From positions 1 to 58,246 of the forward strand of contig NZ_RHOW01000012.1 of the NCBI RefSeq assembly GCF_003946215.1: DNA of 58,246 bases. Direction: 5' to 3'. The notes under the pieces are model-generated. The model was not told the DNA's origin and searched no databases. It saw only the letters and a list, made by a program, of their open reading frames with translations. This document shows positions 36,888 to 46,206 of the stretch, one piece after another. The translations under genes and the position numbers were made by a program. Positions within the stretch are counted from its first letter, which is position 1. Every line of letters starts with the position of its first letter. The DNA is from Lapidilactobacillus mulanensis. GTDB taxonomy: Bacteria; Bacillota; Bacilli; Lactobacillales; Lactobacillaceae.

Positions 36888-37150
36888 AATAAATAACATT
36901 GATGAAAATCAGTAATTGTTGAAGACAGATCAGAGAGACGGTGTTTGCTGGAAAGCCGTTACTGTTGCAGGCGATGAATTCTTTTCGGAGTTAGTTTCTC
37001 AACACGGTGATCGATTTTTGGATTTAACACCGCTAGTAAGAAGTTACGCGGTTCGGCGTTATGAAATAAGTGTTGAAGTTATTTTTTGCGAACTTCGAAA
37101 TTAGGGTGGTACCGCGATGCCTCGTCCCTTTGTTGGGCGGGCTTTTTTTG
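36888..37150 (+). promoter_or_regulatory. T-box leader of pheST
   Basis: T-box GGGTGGTACCGCG at 37104-37116 is canonical. It is followed by a terminator (about 37118-37149) with a T-run. Stem I spans about 36915-36995, with the AGAGAGACGG element at 36933-36942. TTC at 36979-36981, in GAATTC, is a good Phe specifier codon. A 62-codon open frame crossing this leader is not a gene. Uncharged tRNA-Phe is expected to promote read-through into pheS. Confidence 0.92.
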
Positions 37151-37190
37151 TGCACTGAATCAGATCGAATTAATTATTGGAGGTATTGAA

Positions 37191-38240
37191 ATGGGATTGA
37201 AACAGCAACTCGAACAGTTGAAAGAGCAAGGACTTGAACAAATCAAGTCGGTCAATGATCCACAAGAATTAAACCAAATCAGAGTGAGACTACTCGGTAA
37301 AAAAGGACCGATCACCGAAGTTTTGCGGGGCATGAAAGATCTGTCTGTAGACGAGCGGCCAAAAGTGGGTTCGTTTGCTAATGAAATCAAGCAAGAAATT
37401 GCGGGTGCTATTGAAAAACAGGTCAAGGTACTAGATGCGGTGGCCTTACAAAAACGCCTAGAACACGAAACAATCGACGTGACCCTTCCTGGTCGTCCAG
37501 TCAAAACCGGAACGCCCCATATTTTGAATCAAGTGATCGATGACTTGGAAGACTTATTCGTTGGTTTAGGTTATCAAGTGATCGATGGTCCCGAAGTTGA
37601 AACGGATCATTATAATTTTGAAATGATGAATATCCCTAAGAATCATCCAGCACGCGATATGCAGGATACTTTTTATATTACCAAGGAATTATTAATGCGG
37701 ACACATACGTCACCAAATCAGGCGCGGACGTTAGAAGCACATGATTTCAGCAAAGGTCCATTGAAAATGATCAGTCCCGGTCGTGTTTACCGTCGCGATA
37801 CAGACGATGCGACTCATTCACATCAATTTCATCAGATCGAAGGCTTAGTCATCGACAAGCATGTGACCATGGCAGATCTTAAAGGGACGTTGGAAGTCGT
37901 TGCCAAACATGTCTTTGGTGAAGAACGCAAGATTCGTTTGCGCCCCAGCTATTTTCCGTTTACCGAACCTTCAATTGAAGTCGATATTTCGTGTTTCGCT
38001 TGTGGTGGTAAAGGCTGCAGTGTTTGCAAGTATACTGGCTGGATCGAAGTTTTAGGCGCAGGGATGGTTCATCCTAACGTCTTGCGTGGCGCTGGAGTTG
38101 ATCCTGAAGTATACGGTGGCTTCGCGTTTGGATTAGGGCCTGATCGTTTTGCAATGTTAAAATACGGCATCAATGATATTCGCGAGTTTTATCAAAATGA
38201 CTTACGATTCTTGCAACAATTTCAACAGGAGGTCAAATAA
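37191..38240 (+). CDS. pheS: Phenylalanyl-tRNA synthetase alpha subunit
   Basis: Catalytic subunit of the alpha2-beta2 enzyme, 349 residues. The N-terminal coiled coil (about 1-85) contains [18 protein letters not shown]. Class II motif 2 is [21 protein letters not shown], with the [10 protein letters not shown] and [14 protein letters not shown] motif 3 regions. GGAGG lies 8 bases before the ATG at 37191; the upstream open frame is T-box leader. It is followed directly by pheT. Confidence 0.97.
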   Translation: MGLKQQLEQLKEQGLEQIKSVNDPQELNQIRVRLLGKKGPITEVLRGMKDLSVDERPKVGSFANEIKQEIAGAIEKQVKVLDAVALQKRLEHETIDVTLPGRPVKTGTPHILNQVIDDLEDLFVGLGYQVIDGPEVETDHYNFEMMNIPKNHPARDMQDTFYITKELLMRTHTSPNQARTLEAHDFSKGPLKMISPGRVYRRDTDDATHSHQFHQIEGLVIDKHVTMADLKGTLEVVAKHVFGEERKIRLRPSYFPFTEPSIEVDISCFACGGKGCSVCKYTGWIEVLGAGMVHPNVLRGAGVDPEVYGGFAFGLGPDRFAMLKYGINDIREFYQNDLRFLQQFQQEVK

Positions 38241-40655
38241 ATGAAAATTTCATATCAATGGCTTAATTCGTTTGTCAATCTACAAGAAATTGATCCCCAA
38301 AAATTAGCGGATCAAGTTTCTTTGACCGGGATTGAAGTTGCAGGTGTGATTGCACCCGACGAAGGCTTGAAAAAAATTGTTGTGGGTCATATTTTATCGA
38401 CACAACCACATCCAGACTCAGATCATTTAACTTTGTGTCAAGTTGACATTGGCGAGGATGAACCCGTTCAAATCGTTTGTGGCGCGCCTAATGTTGCCAC
38501 AGACCAGTATGTCATCGTGGCCTTACCAAATTCACGAATTAGCGGCAACGTTAAAATTAAGCGTGGTAAGATGCGTGGACAAGCTTCTGAAGGCATGATC
38601 TGTTCGTTACAAGAAATTGGATTTAGCGACAGTGTAGTGCCAAAAGAATTCCAAAATGGCATTTATGTTTTTCCAAAAGCCGAATCTGCTGGTCAGCCTG
38701 TTTTTCCATTGCTGGGAATGGATGATCGCATGATCGACTTCGACATTACGCCTAATCGCGCCGATACACTGGGCATGCACGGCGCTGCTTGGGAAGTTGG
38801 CGCCATGTTACATGAACGGCCACAATTTCCAGAAGTTGAAGTGAGTGAGACGGGTCAGCCAACTGGTGATTTGTTGAAGGTTTCGGTGTCGGAAAAAAAT
38901 TTGGTACCACAATATCTTTTAAAAGTTGTCCAAAATGTTGAGATCAAACCAAGCCCACTTTGGTTGCAGATTCGTTTGTGGAATAATGGCATTCGGCCAA
39001 TCAATAATGTGGTCGACGTGACTAATTTTGTTTTATTGGAATATGGTCAGCCACTACATGCATTTGATTACGATAAATTGACGACGCACGAAATTTTAGT
39101 TCGTCGTGCTCAACAAGAAGAACCAATGGTCACACTAGATGGACAAACACGGACGTTGACTTCTGAAGATTTGGTGATCACAGATGGTCAGAACCCAGTT
39201 GCAATTGCCGGTGTCATGGGTGGTTTATCCAGCGAGATCACTGCCGATACACACAATGTAGTTCTTGAATCTGCAGTTTTCGATGGCACGAGCATTCGGA
39301 AGACGGCACAACACCACAATTTGCATACAGAAGCATCGACTCGTTTCGAAAAGGGTATCGATCAAGGCTCAGTCACAGAAGCGCTCCAACGTGCGGTGCA
39401 ATTGTTGGAGAAACTCGCCAATGGTGAATCGAGTCAAAGTATCTTAGTTGGCAATCAAGAATTACCAGAAGAAAAACAGATCTTGATGGATCCCAAACGT
39501 GTGAATCACGTTCTGGGAACAGAAATTAGTGTCGCGGAAATGGGCACGATTTTAGATGATCTTGGCTTTGGTTATGAATTAAAAGCGGAAAAATATTCAG
39601 TGACGGTGCCATTGCGTCGCTGGGATATTTTCATTGAAGCAGATTTGATCGAAGAAATTGCGCGGCTGCATGGCTATGATAAATTGCCAAGTACGTTACC
39701 TGTTGGCATTCAAACTGTTGGTGGGTTCAACAAACGCCAATTATTGATCCGTGAAGTGAAACAGAGTTTATTAGCCAACGGACTCGATGAAGTGATCAGC
39801 TATGCACTCGTTAAAGAAAACGAAGCCGCAGCTTTCACTTATGATCCAACCGAAAACATTGAATTAGACTGGCCAATGACGCAAGATCATGCGGTTTTAC
39901 GTCAGAATTTAATCAGCGGTTTATTGAATGACCTCCAATATAATTTGGCGCGCAAGCAATCAAACGTCGCAATTTTTGAGCAAGGCAACATTTTCCAAAA
40001 AGTTAATGACACAGATCAACCGACCGAGGTGCCTACAGTTGCCGTCTTGTGGGCAGGCAACGTCACGGATAGTAATTGGATCGCAAAAGATCGCGCGGTT
40101 GATTTTTATGACCTGAAGGGTGTCTTGACCAATCTGCTGAAGACGCTTGGATTAGCCGATCGGGTGACTTACGTTGCTGACCAAACGCTACCCGAATTAC
40201 ATCCAGGGCGTTCGGCTAAATTGTTGATTGATTCGCAGACCTTAGGGTTTATTGGTGAGGTTCATCCAAGTCTGCAGCATGATCGCCAACTGCCACCAAC
40301 TTATGTGCTGCAATTAAATTTGCAGCTCATTCTCGACCAGAAACAAGCGTCACTTGTTTCTCAATCTGCTGCTAAATATCCAGCAGTTGAACGTGATCTT
40401 GCCTTGATTGTTGATCATCAAGTGACCAATTCAGATATTTCTGATCTCATCAAATCAAATGGTGGTAAATACTTGAGTGATGTACAGATTTTTGACGTCT
40501 TTACGGGTGAAGTAATTGGTTTGAAAAAGAAATCGTTGGCTTATCGTTTACATTTCCAAAATCCAGCTGCAACTTTGACGGATGATCAAGTTACTCAAGC
40601 CATGGATAAGATCCAGACTGCGTTACAAGATCAAATCGATGCACAAATCAGATAA
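38241..40655 (+). CDS. pheT: Phenylalanyl-tRNA synthetase beta subunit
   Basis: Protein of 804 residues. It has an N-terminal EMAP-like tRNA-binding domain (about 40-155, with HPDSDHLTLCQVDIG and VCGAPNVATDQ), the B3/B4 editing domain (about 210-385), and the B5 domain (about 405-475). A catalytic-like core and a C-terminal FDX-ACB anticodon-binding domain (about 710-803, KYPAVERDLALIVD) follow. It starts right at the pheS stop, with AGGAGG inside the end of pheS. Confidence 0.97.
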   Translation: MKISYQWLNSFVNLQEIDPQKLADQVSLTGIEVAGVIAPDEGLKKIVVGHILSTQPHPDSDHLTLCQVDIGEDEPVQIVCGAPNVATDQYVIVALPNSRISGNVKIKRGKMRGQASEGMICSLQEIGFSDSVVPKEFQNGIYVFPKAESAGQPVFPLLGMDDRMIDFDITPNRADTLGMHGAAWEVGAMLHERPQFPEVEVSETGQPTGDLLKVSVSEKNLVPQYLLKVVQNVEIKPSPLWLQIRLWNNGIRPINNVVDVTNFVLLEYGQPLHAFDYDKLTTHEILVRRAQQEEPMVTLDGQTRTLTSEDLVITDGQNPVAIAGVMGGLSSEITADTHNVVLESAVFDGTSIRKTAQHHNLHTEASTRFEKGIDQGSVTEALQRAVQLLEKLANGESSQSILVGNQELPEEKQILMDPKRVNHVLGTEISVAEMGTILDDLGFGYELKAEKYSVTVPLRRWDIFIEADLIEEIARLHGYDKLPSTLPVGIQTVGGFNKRQLLIREVKQSLLANGLDEVISYALVKENEAAAFTYDPTENIELDWPMTQDHAVLRQNLISGLLNDLQYNLARKQSNVAIFEQGNIFQKVNDTDQPTEVPTVAVLWAGNVTDSNWIAKDRAVDFYDLKGVLTNLLKTLGLADRVTYVADQTLPELHPGRSAKLLIDSQTLGFIGEVHPSLQHDRQLPPTYVLQLNLQLILDQKQASLVSQSAAKYPAVERDLALIVDHQVTNSDISDLIKSNGGKYLSDVQIFDVFTGEVIGLKKKSLAYRLHFQNPAATLTDDQVTQAMDKIQTALQDQIDAQIR

Positions 40656-40799
40656 ATTAAGTCAGTTTGAAATATGCATGTTAAGATAACCAGAGTTCGT
40701 TTTCGGTTTCGTTAAATGCCCGCGGGCACACAATCCAAGTGGTTGGCGAAGGCCAATCATTAAATCTTTTTAAAAAAAGGGTGCTTAGGCGCCCTTTTT
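40656..40799 (+). terminator. Structured pheT-mltG spacer ending in a terminator
   Basis: After pheT come several small palindromes: TGCCCGCGGGCA (about 40717-40728) and TTGGCGAAGGCCAA (about 40743-40756). A Rho-independent terminator follows, AAAAAGGGTGC / GCGCCCTTTTT (about 40773-40799). A TATAAT at 40802-40807 right after it may be the mltG -10, without a clear -35. Confidence 0.65.
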
Positions 40800-40840
40800 G
40801 GTATAATGGGTCAAGATAGTTTTAAGGGAGGATGTCTATT

Positions 40841-41992
40841 TTGGCTTCTCGACAGGAAAAACAAGAAAAAAGGCGTTCAGAAGTATCACCAGAAATTAAA
40901 GAAAAACAAACACGACTAGCAGCAGAAAGCCGGGCAGTTCACCGATTAGTTTATTGGATCGTGGGCATTATTGCTGCGCTCTTGGTTATTATTGGGTTGA
41001 TGACTTATCGCTATGTCAAACAATCCTTAAAACCTCTCGATGCGACGGATGACAAACGCGTCACCGTTACTGTTCCGATTGGCTCTAGCAATAAGGAAAT
41101 TGCGGCGCGTTTACAAAGCCACAACGTGATTAAGAGTGCGACGGTGTTTAGTTATTATGTTAAGATGCATAATTTCACCGATTTTCAAGCGGGCAAATAT
41201 TATTTCAGTCCTTCCATGACCCTCGACCAGATTATCACCCAGTTACAAAAGGGACATTCCCAACGGAAAATTGTTGGCAAAGTGTTGATCAAAGAGGGCG
41301 TAATGGTCGCAGATATTGCCAAAACCGTTGGGAAGAATACGAAGTGGTCAGAAAAAGATTTTCTTGCTTTAATGACCAATGAAAAATTCTTACAATCGCT
41401 TGAAAAGAAATATCCAAAACTCTTAAAATCTTCCATGGATTCAAAAGATGTGCGTTATCATTTGGAAGGGTATCTTTTCCCACTGACGTATAGTGTTTAT
41501 GAAGGCGAAACGTTGAAAGAATTGGTTACCGAAATGGTTAAATCAACGGATGAGCGCTTGGCAAGTTATTACTCTGCAATTGCGGGTAAGAATCTGACCG
41601 TTCAACAAACTTTGACTTTGGCGTCATTGGTTGAGCGTGAAGGTGTTCAAGAAACAGATCGTAAGAAGATTGCCGGTGTCTTTTTCAACCGATTAGCAAT
41701 TGATATGCCGATCCAATCCGATATTTCAGTCATGTACGCCTTGAATACGCATAAGGAAAGTTTGACTAACAAAGATACCGCGGTCGATTCACCATATAAC
41801 TTATATGTCCATACGGGTTATGGACCTGGACCGTTTAATTCGCCAAGTTTGCAATCAATTCGTGCCGTTCTTTCGCCTAGTGATCAGGACCAGAATTATC
41901 TCTACTTCGTTGCTAATTTGAAGACGGGCAAAGTATATTACTCGCATACTTATGAAGAACATTTGCAAACTAATTCAAGCATTGGTCAATAA
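40841..41992 (+). CDS. mltG: Endolytic peptidoglycan transglycosylase MltG
   Basis: Membrane enzyme that cuts nascent glycan strands and is tied to elongasome control. It is 383 residues. A basic cytoplasmic N-terminus (about 1-28) is followed by one TM segment (about 30-52), a LysM-like/N-terminal YceG part, and the catalytic domain. The likely catalytic Glu is in LASLVEREGVQ, followed by AGVFFNRL and the PYNLYVHTGYGPGPFNSP block. The TTG at 40841 is preferred: GGGAGG lies 9 bases upstream, while the ATG at 40832 is touching that site. Genes mltG-udk-greA follow the Bacillus order. Confidence 0.94.
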   Translation: MASRQEKQEKRRSEVSPEIKEKQTRLAAESRAVHRLVYWIVGIIAALLVIIGLMTYRYVKQSLKPLDATDDKRVTVTVPIGSSNKEIAARLQSHNVIKSATVFSYYVKMHNFTDFQAGKYYFSPSMTLDQIITQLQKGHSQRKIVGKVLIKEGVMVADIAKTVGKNTKWSEKDFLALMTNEKFLQSLEKKYPKLLKSSMDSKDVRYHLEGYLFPLTYSVYEGETLKELVTEMVKSTDERLASYYSAIAGKNLTVQQTLTLASLVEREGVQETDRKKIAGVFFNRLAIDMPIQSDISVMYALNTHKESLTNKDTAVDSPYNLYVHTGYGPGPFNSPSLQSIRAVLSPSDQDQNYLYFVANLKTGKVYYSHTYEEHLQTNSSIGQ

Positions 41993-42072
41993 GATGTTTG
42001 CAACACCGTCCAATTAGTGAGGTCGGTTCATAAAGGATCAGGATTTAATTTTTGAAGTAGAGGAGTTATATT

Positions 42073-42705
42073 GTGCAAAAACCAATTATTATTGGCGTTA
42101 CCGGTGGTTCTGGTAGCGGTAAAACGACCGTCAGTCAAAAAATCTACGAGAGTGTTTCGGGTCATTCCGTGGCGATGATCCAAGAAGACGCTTATTATAA
42201 ATATTCTGAGTTACCAATTGAAGAACGGCGCAAAATCAATTTCGATCATCCATTATCGTTTGATTCGGATTTGTTGCTGAAACATATGCAACAATTAGTC
42301 GATCGTCAGGCAGTCAACATTCCAATTTATGATTATAAATTGCGAAATCCTTCTGAGGAGACTCGTTATCAGGCACCCAAAGATGTGATCATTGTTGAGG
42401 GTATTTTGATTTTGGATGACCAACGTTTGCGTGACTTAATGGATATCAAAGTTTATGTGGATACGGATGATGATATTCGTCTCTTGCGACGAGTTGAGCG
42501 TGATATTCATGAACGTGGTCGCAGTTTAGAAAATGTTTTTGCACAGTATTTGAAAACAGTCAAACCGATGTATCATCAATTCATCGAGCCCACTAAACGT
42601 TATGCCGACGTCATCATTCCAGAAGGCGGCGAAAATAGTGTGGCCATCGATTTGTTGGTGACGAAGGTTCGCTCGGTCTTAAAACAGGCTAAAGAAAATA
42701 TTTAA
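42073..42705 (+). CDS. udk: Uridine kinase
   Basis: Pyrimidine salvage: phosphorylates uridine and cytidine with ATP or GTP. It is 210 residues. P-loop [15 protein letters not shown] (near 8-22), substrate region [27 protein letters not shown] and VEGILIL, and lid [13 protein letters not shown] are all intact. The start is GTG with GAGG 8-9 bases upstream. Confidence 0.97.
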   Translation: MQKPIIIGVTGGSGSGKTTVSQKIYESVSGHSVAMIQEDAYYKYSELPIEERRKINFDHPLSFDSDLLLKHMQQLVDRQAVNIPIYDYKLRNPSEETRYQAPKDVIIVEGILILDDQRLRDLMDIKVYVDTDDDIRLLRRVERDIHERGRSLENVFAQYLKTVKPMYHQFIEPTKRYADVIIPEGGENSVAIDLLVTKVRSVLKQAKENI

Positions 42706-42713
42706 CAAATAGA

Positions 42714-42742
42714 TTGACAAAATGCGATCTTGCACATATGAT
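42714..42742 (+). promoter_or_regulatory. Promoter of greA
   Basis: Consensus TTGACA (42714-42719), 17 bases, TATGAT (42737-42742). It lies about 60 bases before the greA start. Confidence 0.82.
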
Positions 42743-42803
42743 ATTGTCTTGTATATCAATTGCAAGATTGATTTTTATTATTATTAATTTAGAGGTGTAT
42801 GAA

Positions 42804-43277
42804 ATGCCCGATAAAGTTTTTCCCATGACCACTGAAGGCAAGGCTAAGCTTGAGCAGGAACTTGAAACATTAAAAACTGTTAAGCGTCCACAGATCGTTG
42901 ATAGAATTAAAGTTGCCCGAGGATTTGGCGATTTATCCGAGAATTCGGAATACGAATCTGCTAAAGATGAACAGAGCGTGACAGAAACACGGATCAGCCA
43001 AATCGAAGAAATGTTGCATTATGCGCAAGTCGTTGACTCAAGTAATATTGACCCTGATGAGGTTTCAATTGGCCGTCACGTGACTTTCGTTGAAGATGGT
43101 GATGATGAGCCTGAAACTTATTTCATCGTTGGTGCTGCCGAATCAGATCCTAGTGAAGGCAAGATCAGTAACGATTCACCGATTGCAAAGGCATTGCTTG
43201 GCAAGAAAAAAGGCGACACGGTCTCAATCGAAACGCCTGGTGGTTCATTCGATGTTAAAATCACTGAAGTAAAATAA
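42804..43277 (+). CDS. greA: Transcription elongation factor GreA
   Basis: Rescues backtracked RNA polymerase by stimulating transcript cleavage. It is 157 residues. The N-terminal coiled coil has the acidic tip in [20 protein letters not shown] (near 33-52), and the C-terminal FKBP-like domain ends [10 protein letters not shown]. The ATG at 42804 follows AGAGGTG; the 30-codon upstream open frame covers the promoter and is not coding. It has its own promoter and terminator. Confidence 0.97.
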   Translation: MPDKVFPMTTEGKAKLEQELETLKTVKRPQIVDRIKVARGFGDLSENSEYESAKDEQSVTETRISQIEEMLHYAQVVDSSNIDPDEVSIGRHVTFVEDGDDEPETYFIVGAAESDPSEGKISNDSPIAKALLGKKKGDTVSIETPGGSFDVKITEVK

Positions 43278-43291
43278 GCTTTCAAAAAAAT

Positions 43292-43319
43292 GATGACCAG
43301 ATTCTGGCCATCTTTTTTT
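43292..43319 (+). terminator. greA terminator
   Basis: GATGACCAG / CTGGCCATC (one mismatch) with a 3-base loop and T7. It ends at the edge of repeat copy B. Confidence 0.85.
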
Positions 43320-43471
43320 GTAGCTTGTTCTCAATTTCTTACTTTTATTTTCGACTAGCATGTTCAAGCACATTTTTGCAAAGGAAGGCATCTGTGATCA
43401 AGCAGAACTAATGCCACAAAACGAATGAGACGTATCTAACAGTTTCAATCCAAAAAAACTAACAAGCTACA
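43319..43471 (-). repeat. Dispersed noncoding repeat, copy B, with terminal inverted repeats
   Basis: This fills most of the greA-liaF gap. Read on the minus strand from 43471, it starts TGTAGCTTGTTAGTT and continues with ACGTCTCATTCG-TTTGTGGCATTAGTTCTGC-TGATCA-AGATGCCTT, matching copy A. The ends form perfect 11-base inverted repeats: TGTAGCTTGTT (43319-43329) and AACAAGCTACA (43461-43471). No reading frame was seen in it. Confidence 0.8.
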
Positions 43472-43551
43472 CAATTCAGTCTCTAGACAGATGTTTCATC
43501 TTGATCATTTGGTATAATTGAGCTAATTGAGTAGGGACGAGGATGAAGTAA

Positions 43552-44292
43552 ATGCAAAAAATGCTACCTTTTTTTGGAATTGTTGTGGCAGCAAGCCTTA
43601 TTTTGCTTGGTTGGCAGATATTTAGCACACCACAGTCGCTGGCACTCGTTGTCTGCGGCAGTTTGCTCTGGCTATTGATCAATAAACGCCGGCAAAAGAA
43701 CAAAAAAAATAACAATTTCTTGGTATTTATGGCAATATTTTTAATTATACTGGGCTTAGCGTCTAACTTGGCCTTCTGGTGGCTGTTATTTCTCGCGCTA
43801 CTCGGTGTGGTTGCCTTCTTGCCTCGGTTATTTGGTGAGTCGAATCATTTCTTCTGGCAAAAGAAGAAATATATTGCGCCTCAAATCGATCCCTCAGAAA
43901 CGGATGATTCTGGAGATTGGCAAATTTCGACGAATCAATGGCTCGGTGATCAAACGATCGGTAACCAGGTTTATCAATGGCATGACGTGAATCTGAAAGA
44001 GCTAGCTGGTGATACCATCATTGATTTAGGAAATACTTTATTACCAGTCGACCGTGAAAATATTGTAATTTTACAAAAAGGATTTGGCAACACGCGAATT
44101 CTGGTGCCTTTTGGGACGGGTATTTATTTAGAGCACGCCACTTTTATGGGTGAGGTTAAATTTTCTGACCAACGTCATCAACTTAAAAATCAATCCATCC
44201 AAATCAAAACGCCGGACTATCAAACTAGCGAACGCCGGATCCGTGTGGTCACGAGCATCTTAGTGGGCAACTTGGAGGTGGTCTACGTATGA
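43552..44292 (+). CDS. liaF: LiaF-type cell-wall stress regulator
   Basis: Membrane inhibitor of the LiaSR two-component system, 246 residues. Hydrophobic segments lie near 7-22, 25-42, 57-75 and 77-90. A cytoplasmic C-terminal domain (about 135-245) has the LiaF/VraT pattern: DLGNTLLPVDRENIVILQK, NTRILVPFGTGIYLEHATFMGEVKF and [18 protein letters not shown]. It overlaps liaS by 4 bases. An extended -10 (TGGTATAAT, 43510-43518) is upstream. Confidence 0.9.
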   Translation: MQKMLPFFGIVVAASLILLGWQIFSTPQSLALVVCGSLLWLLINKRRQKNKKNNNFLVFMAIFLIILGLASNLAFWWLLFLALLGVVAFLPRLFGESNHFFWQKKKYIAPQIDPSETDDSGDWQISTNQWLGDQTIGNQVYQWHDVNLKELAGDTIIDLGNTLLPVDRENIVILQKGFGNTRILVPFGTGIYLEHATFMGEVKFSDQRHQLKNQSIQIKTPDYQTSERRIRVVTSILVGNLEVVYV

Positions 44293-45356
44293 GTCGTTTA
44301 CGTAGCGTTTGGCTATTTACGCTGATCATGATTGGTACGCTGGTCTTTTCGTTTATTCCGATTGTTGGTGCTGCTAAGGCTGGCAACGATTGGGAAATGA
44401 TCCGTTTTACGATGACCCAAGAAATTTTGGACTTGCCTTTGATTATTTATCTAATTGTGGGTGCGGCATTATTTAGTTTACTGATCGTGATGTTAGTCAA
44501 TTGGCTTTTTCGTCAATCGGTTAGCCGTCAATTGAATTCGATCAATGGCATTTTACACGGGAATTTTGTCGTTCAACAAGCTAAAGGCACCTTGGAGTTC
44601 ACCGCTCAGGAAAAAATTCTGAGACAACGTTATCAGCAATTGAATGAACGGATCGTGAGTCTTCAGCAAGAATTACAAGTTTATTCGAATCAGCCGTTGC
44701 GTTTCGAAGGTGAAACTCGTGAAGAAATTCTTGAAGGTGAGCGTCATCGGTTAGCTCGTGAACTGCACGATTCCGTTTCGCAACAATTATTTGCAGCAAT
44801 GATGATGTTGTCGGCCTTGAATGAATCGGCCAAGCAGAATCAAATTGCCGATAATTATCAACAGTTGATCACCAAAATCGAAGCGGTGATCAATCAGGCG
44901 CAATCAGAAATGCGGGCGCTTTTACTCCATTTACGGCCTACGAGCTTGGAAGGACGTTCGCTTAAAGAAGGTCTCATCCAACTGCTAAAGGAATTACAAA
45001 CTAAGATCAAAATTAAAATTTCTTGGGAAATGGATGAAGTTAAGTTACAATCTGGTGTAGAAGATAATTTGTTTAGAATCGTTCAGGAATTACTTTCTAA
45101 CACATTGCGCCACGCTAACGCGGATCAGATGCAAGTTTTCCTGAAGCAAGTTAAACAAACCGTTGTATTACGCGTCGTTGATAATGGCGTCGGATTTGAT
45201 ATGCAACAGCAAGAAAAAGCCGGAAGTTATGGCCTGACCAATATTAAAGAACGCGCCGAATCTGTCGGCGGTACTGTAAAAATAATCAGTTTCAAAAATG
45301 AAGGCACTAGTGTAGAAGTTCGCGTGCCCATCGTAATGGAGGAAAACCATGATTAA
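44289..45356 (+). CDS. liaS: LiaS-type sensor histidine kinase
   Basis: NarL-type kinase of 355 residues that responds to cell-envelope antibiotics. Two TM segments (about 8-27 and 51-72) enclose a short extracellular loop, the intramembrane-sensing layout. HAMP follows. Phospho-His is in [20 protein letters not shown] (near 160), then HATPase_c with [18 protein letters not shown] and DNGVGFD, and [14 protein letters not shown]. It overlaps liaF and liaR, so all three are co-translated. Confidence 0.93.
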   Translation: MSRLRSVWLFTLIMIGTLVFSFIPIVGAAKAGNDWEMIRFTMTQEILDLPLIIYLIVGAALFSLLIVMLVNWLFRQSVSRQLNSINGILHGNFVVQQAKGTLEFTAQEKILRQRYQQLNERIVSLQQELQVYSNQPLRFEGETREEILEGERHRLARELHDSVSQQLFAAMMMLSALNESAKQNQIADNYQQLITKIEAVINQAQSEMRALLLHLRPTSLEGRSLKEGLIQLLKELQTKIKIKISWEMDEVKLQSGVEDNLFRIVQELLSNTLRHANADQMQVFLKQVKQTVVLRVVDNGVGFDMQQQEKAGSYGLTNIKERAESVGGTVKIISFKNEGTSVEVRVPIVMEENHD

Positions 45357-45981
45357 AGTATTGATTGTTGATGATCATGAAATGGTACGTTTAGGAATTT
45401 CAACTTATCTCTCGGTGCAACCAGATATGGAAGTTGTTGCAGAAGCAGAAAATGGTGTTGAAGGCGTCCAAAAAGCATTGGATTTACGGCCGGACGCAAT
45501 TTTGATGGATGTGGTCATGCCTGAAATGGATGGTATTGAAGCAACCAAAGAAATTCTCAAGCAATGGCCCAAAGCTAAAATTATTATTCTGACGAGTTTC
45601 ATCGATGACGAAAAAGTTTATCCTGCCATTGAAGCCGGTGCGGCGAGTTACATACTGAAAACATCGACCGCCGCTGAAATTGCCCAAGCGATCCGCGCGA
45701 CGGCCAAAGGTGAATCTGTCTTGGAGCCAGAAGTGACGACCAAGATGATGAATCGCATGTCACAACGCAATCAGCCACAGTTGTATGAAGATCTGACGGC
45801 GCGGGAACGCGAAGTGTTATTACTGATCGCCCAAGGGAAAAGTAATAAAGAAATCGCCGACGAATTATTTATTACACTTAAGACGGTTAAGACGCATGTT
45901 TCTAATATCCTGGCAAAATTGCAAGTTGAGGATCGCACGCAAGCGGCAATATACGCGTTTCAACATCATTTAGCAAAGTAG
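45349..45981 (+). CDS. liaR: LiaR-type response regulator
   Basis: NarL/FixJ regulator of 210 residues. The receiver has [11 protein letters not shown], phospho-Asp in [17 protein letters not shown], and Lys in ASYILKTS. The LuxR-type HTH (about 145-205) reads [26 protein letters not shown] then [15 protein letters not shown]. It is preceded by GGAGG. Its TAG stop lies inside GTAGC, the first bases of repeat copy C. No liaI or liaH gene is in the window, so its targets are elsewhere. Confidence 0.94.
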   Translation: MIKVLIVDDHEMVRLGISTYLSVQPDMEVVAEAENGVEGVQKALDLRPDAILMDVVMPEMDGIEATKEILKQWPKAKIIILTSFIDDEKVYPAIEAGAASYILKTSTAAEIAQAIRATAKGESVLEPEVTTKMMNRMSQRNQPQLYEDLTAREREVLLLIAQGKSNKEIADELFITLKTVKTHVSNILAKLQVEDRTQAAIYAFQHHLAK

Positions 45982-46060
45982 CTTGTTAGTTGTGTGGTGG
46001 GAACTGGAATTTAACGTCTCATTCTGTTGGTGGCGTTAGTGCAGATTGCTGGAAGACCCG
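45978..46060 (+). repeat. Dispersed noncoding repeat, copy C
   Basis: Starts GTAGCTTGTTAGTT at 45978, overlapping the liaR stop codon, and continues GTGTGGTGGGAACTGGAATT-AACGTCTCATTCTGTTGGTGGCGTTAGT. It is similar to copy A over about 65 bases and then diverges. The rest of the gap, to the terminator at 46170, holds no gene I can see. Confidence 0.75.
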
Positions 46061-46169
46061 GAGTTGGTGTGGTGGTGACTAGAGAGCTTTTTGTCTTAAT
46101 TGGTCGTTGAATCTGTCTGGTACGATGAACGATCCTTCGCTCTGAAATAATGTTAGCTTGCTAAATAAA

Positions 46170-46206
46170 AATGGACCTTCTGTTTTTTTACAGAGGGTCC
46201 ATTTTT
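46170..46206. terminator. Bidirectional terminator
   Basis: AATGGACC-TCTGT pairs with ACAGA-GGTCCATT around a T-rich loop, with A and T runs on either side. It serves yfhO on the minus strand and read-through from liaFSR. Confidence 0.85.

Noticed and set aside
36916-37104. 62-codon reading frame before pheS
   Set aside because: It lies inside the Phe T-box leader and ends in the T-box sequence.
37086-37190. N-terminal extension of PheS
   Set aside because: It covers the T-box and terminator; the canonical PheS start with GGAGG is at 37191.
42714-42803. N-terminal extension of GreA
   Set aside because: It begins at the -35 box of the greA promoter and would not be transcribed from it.
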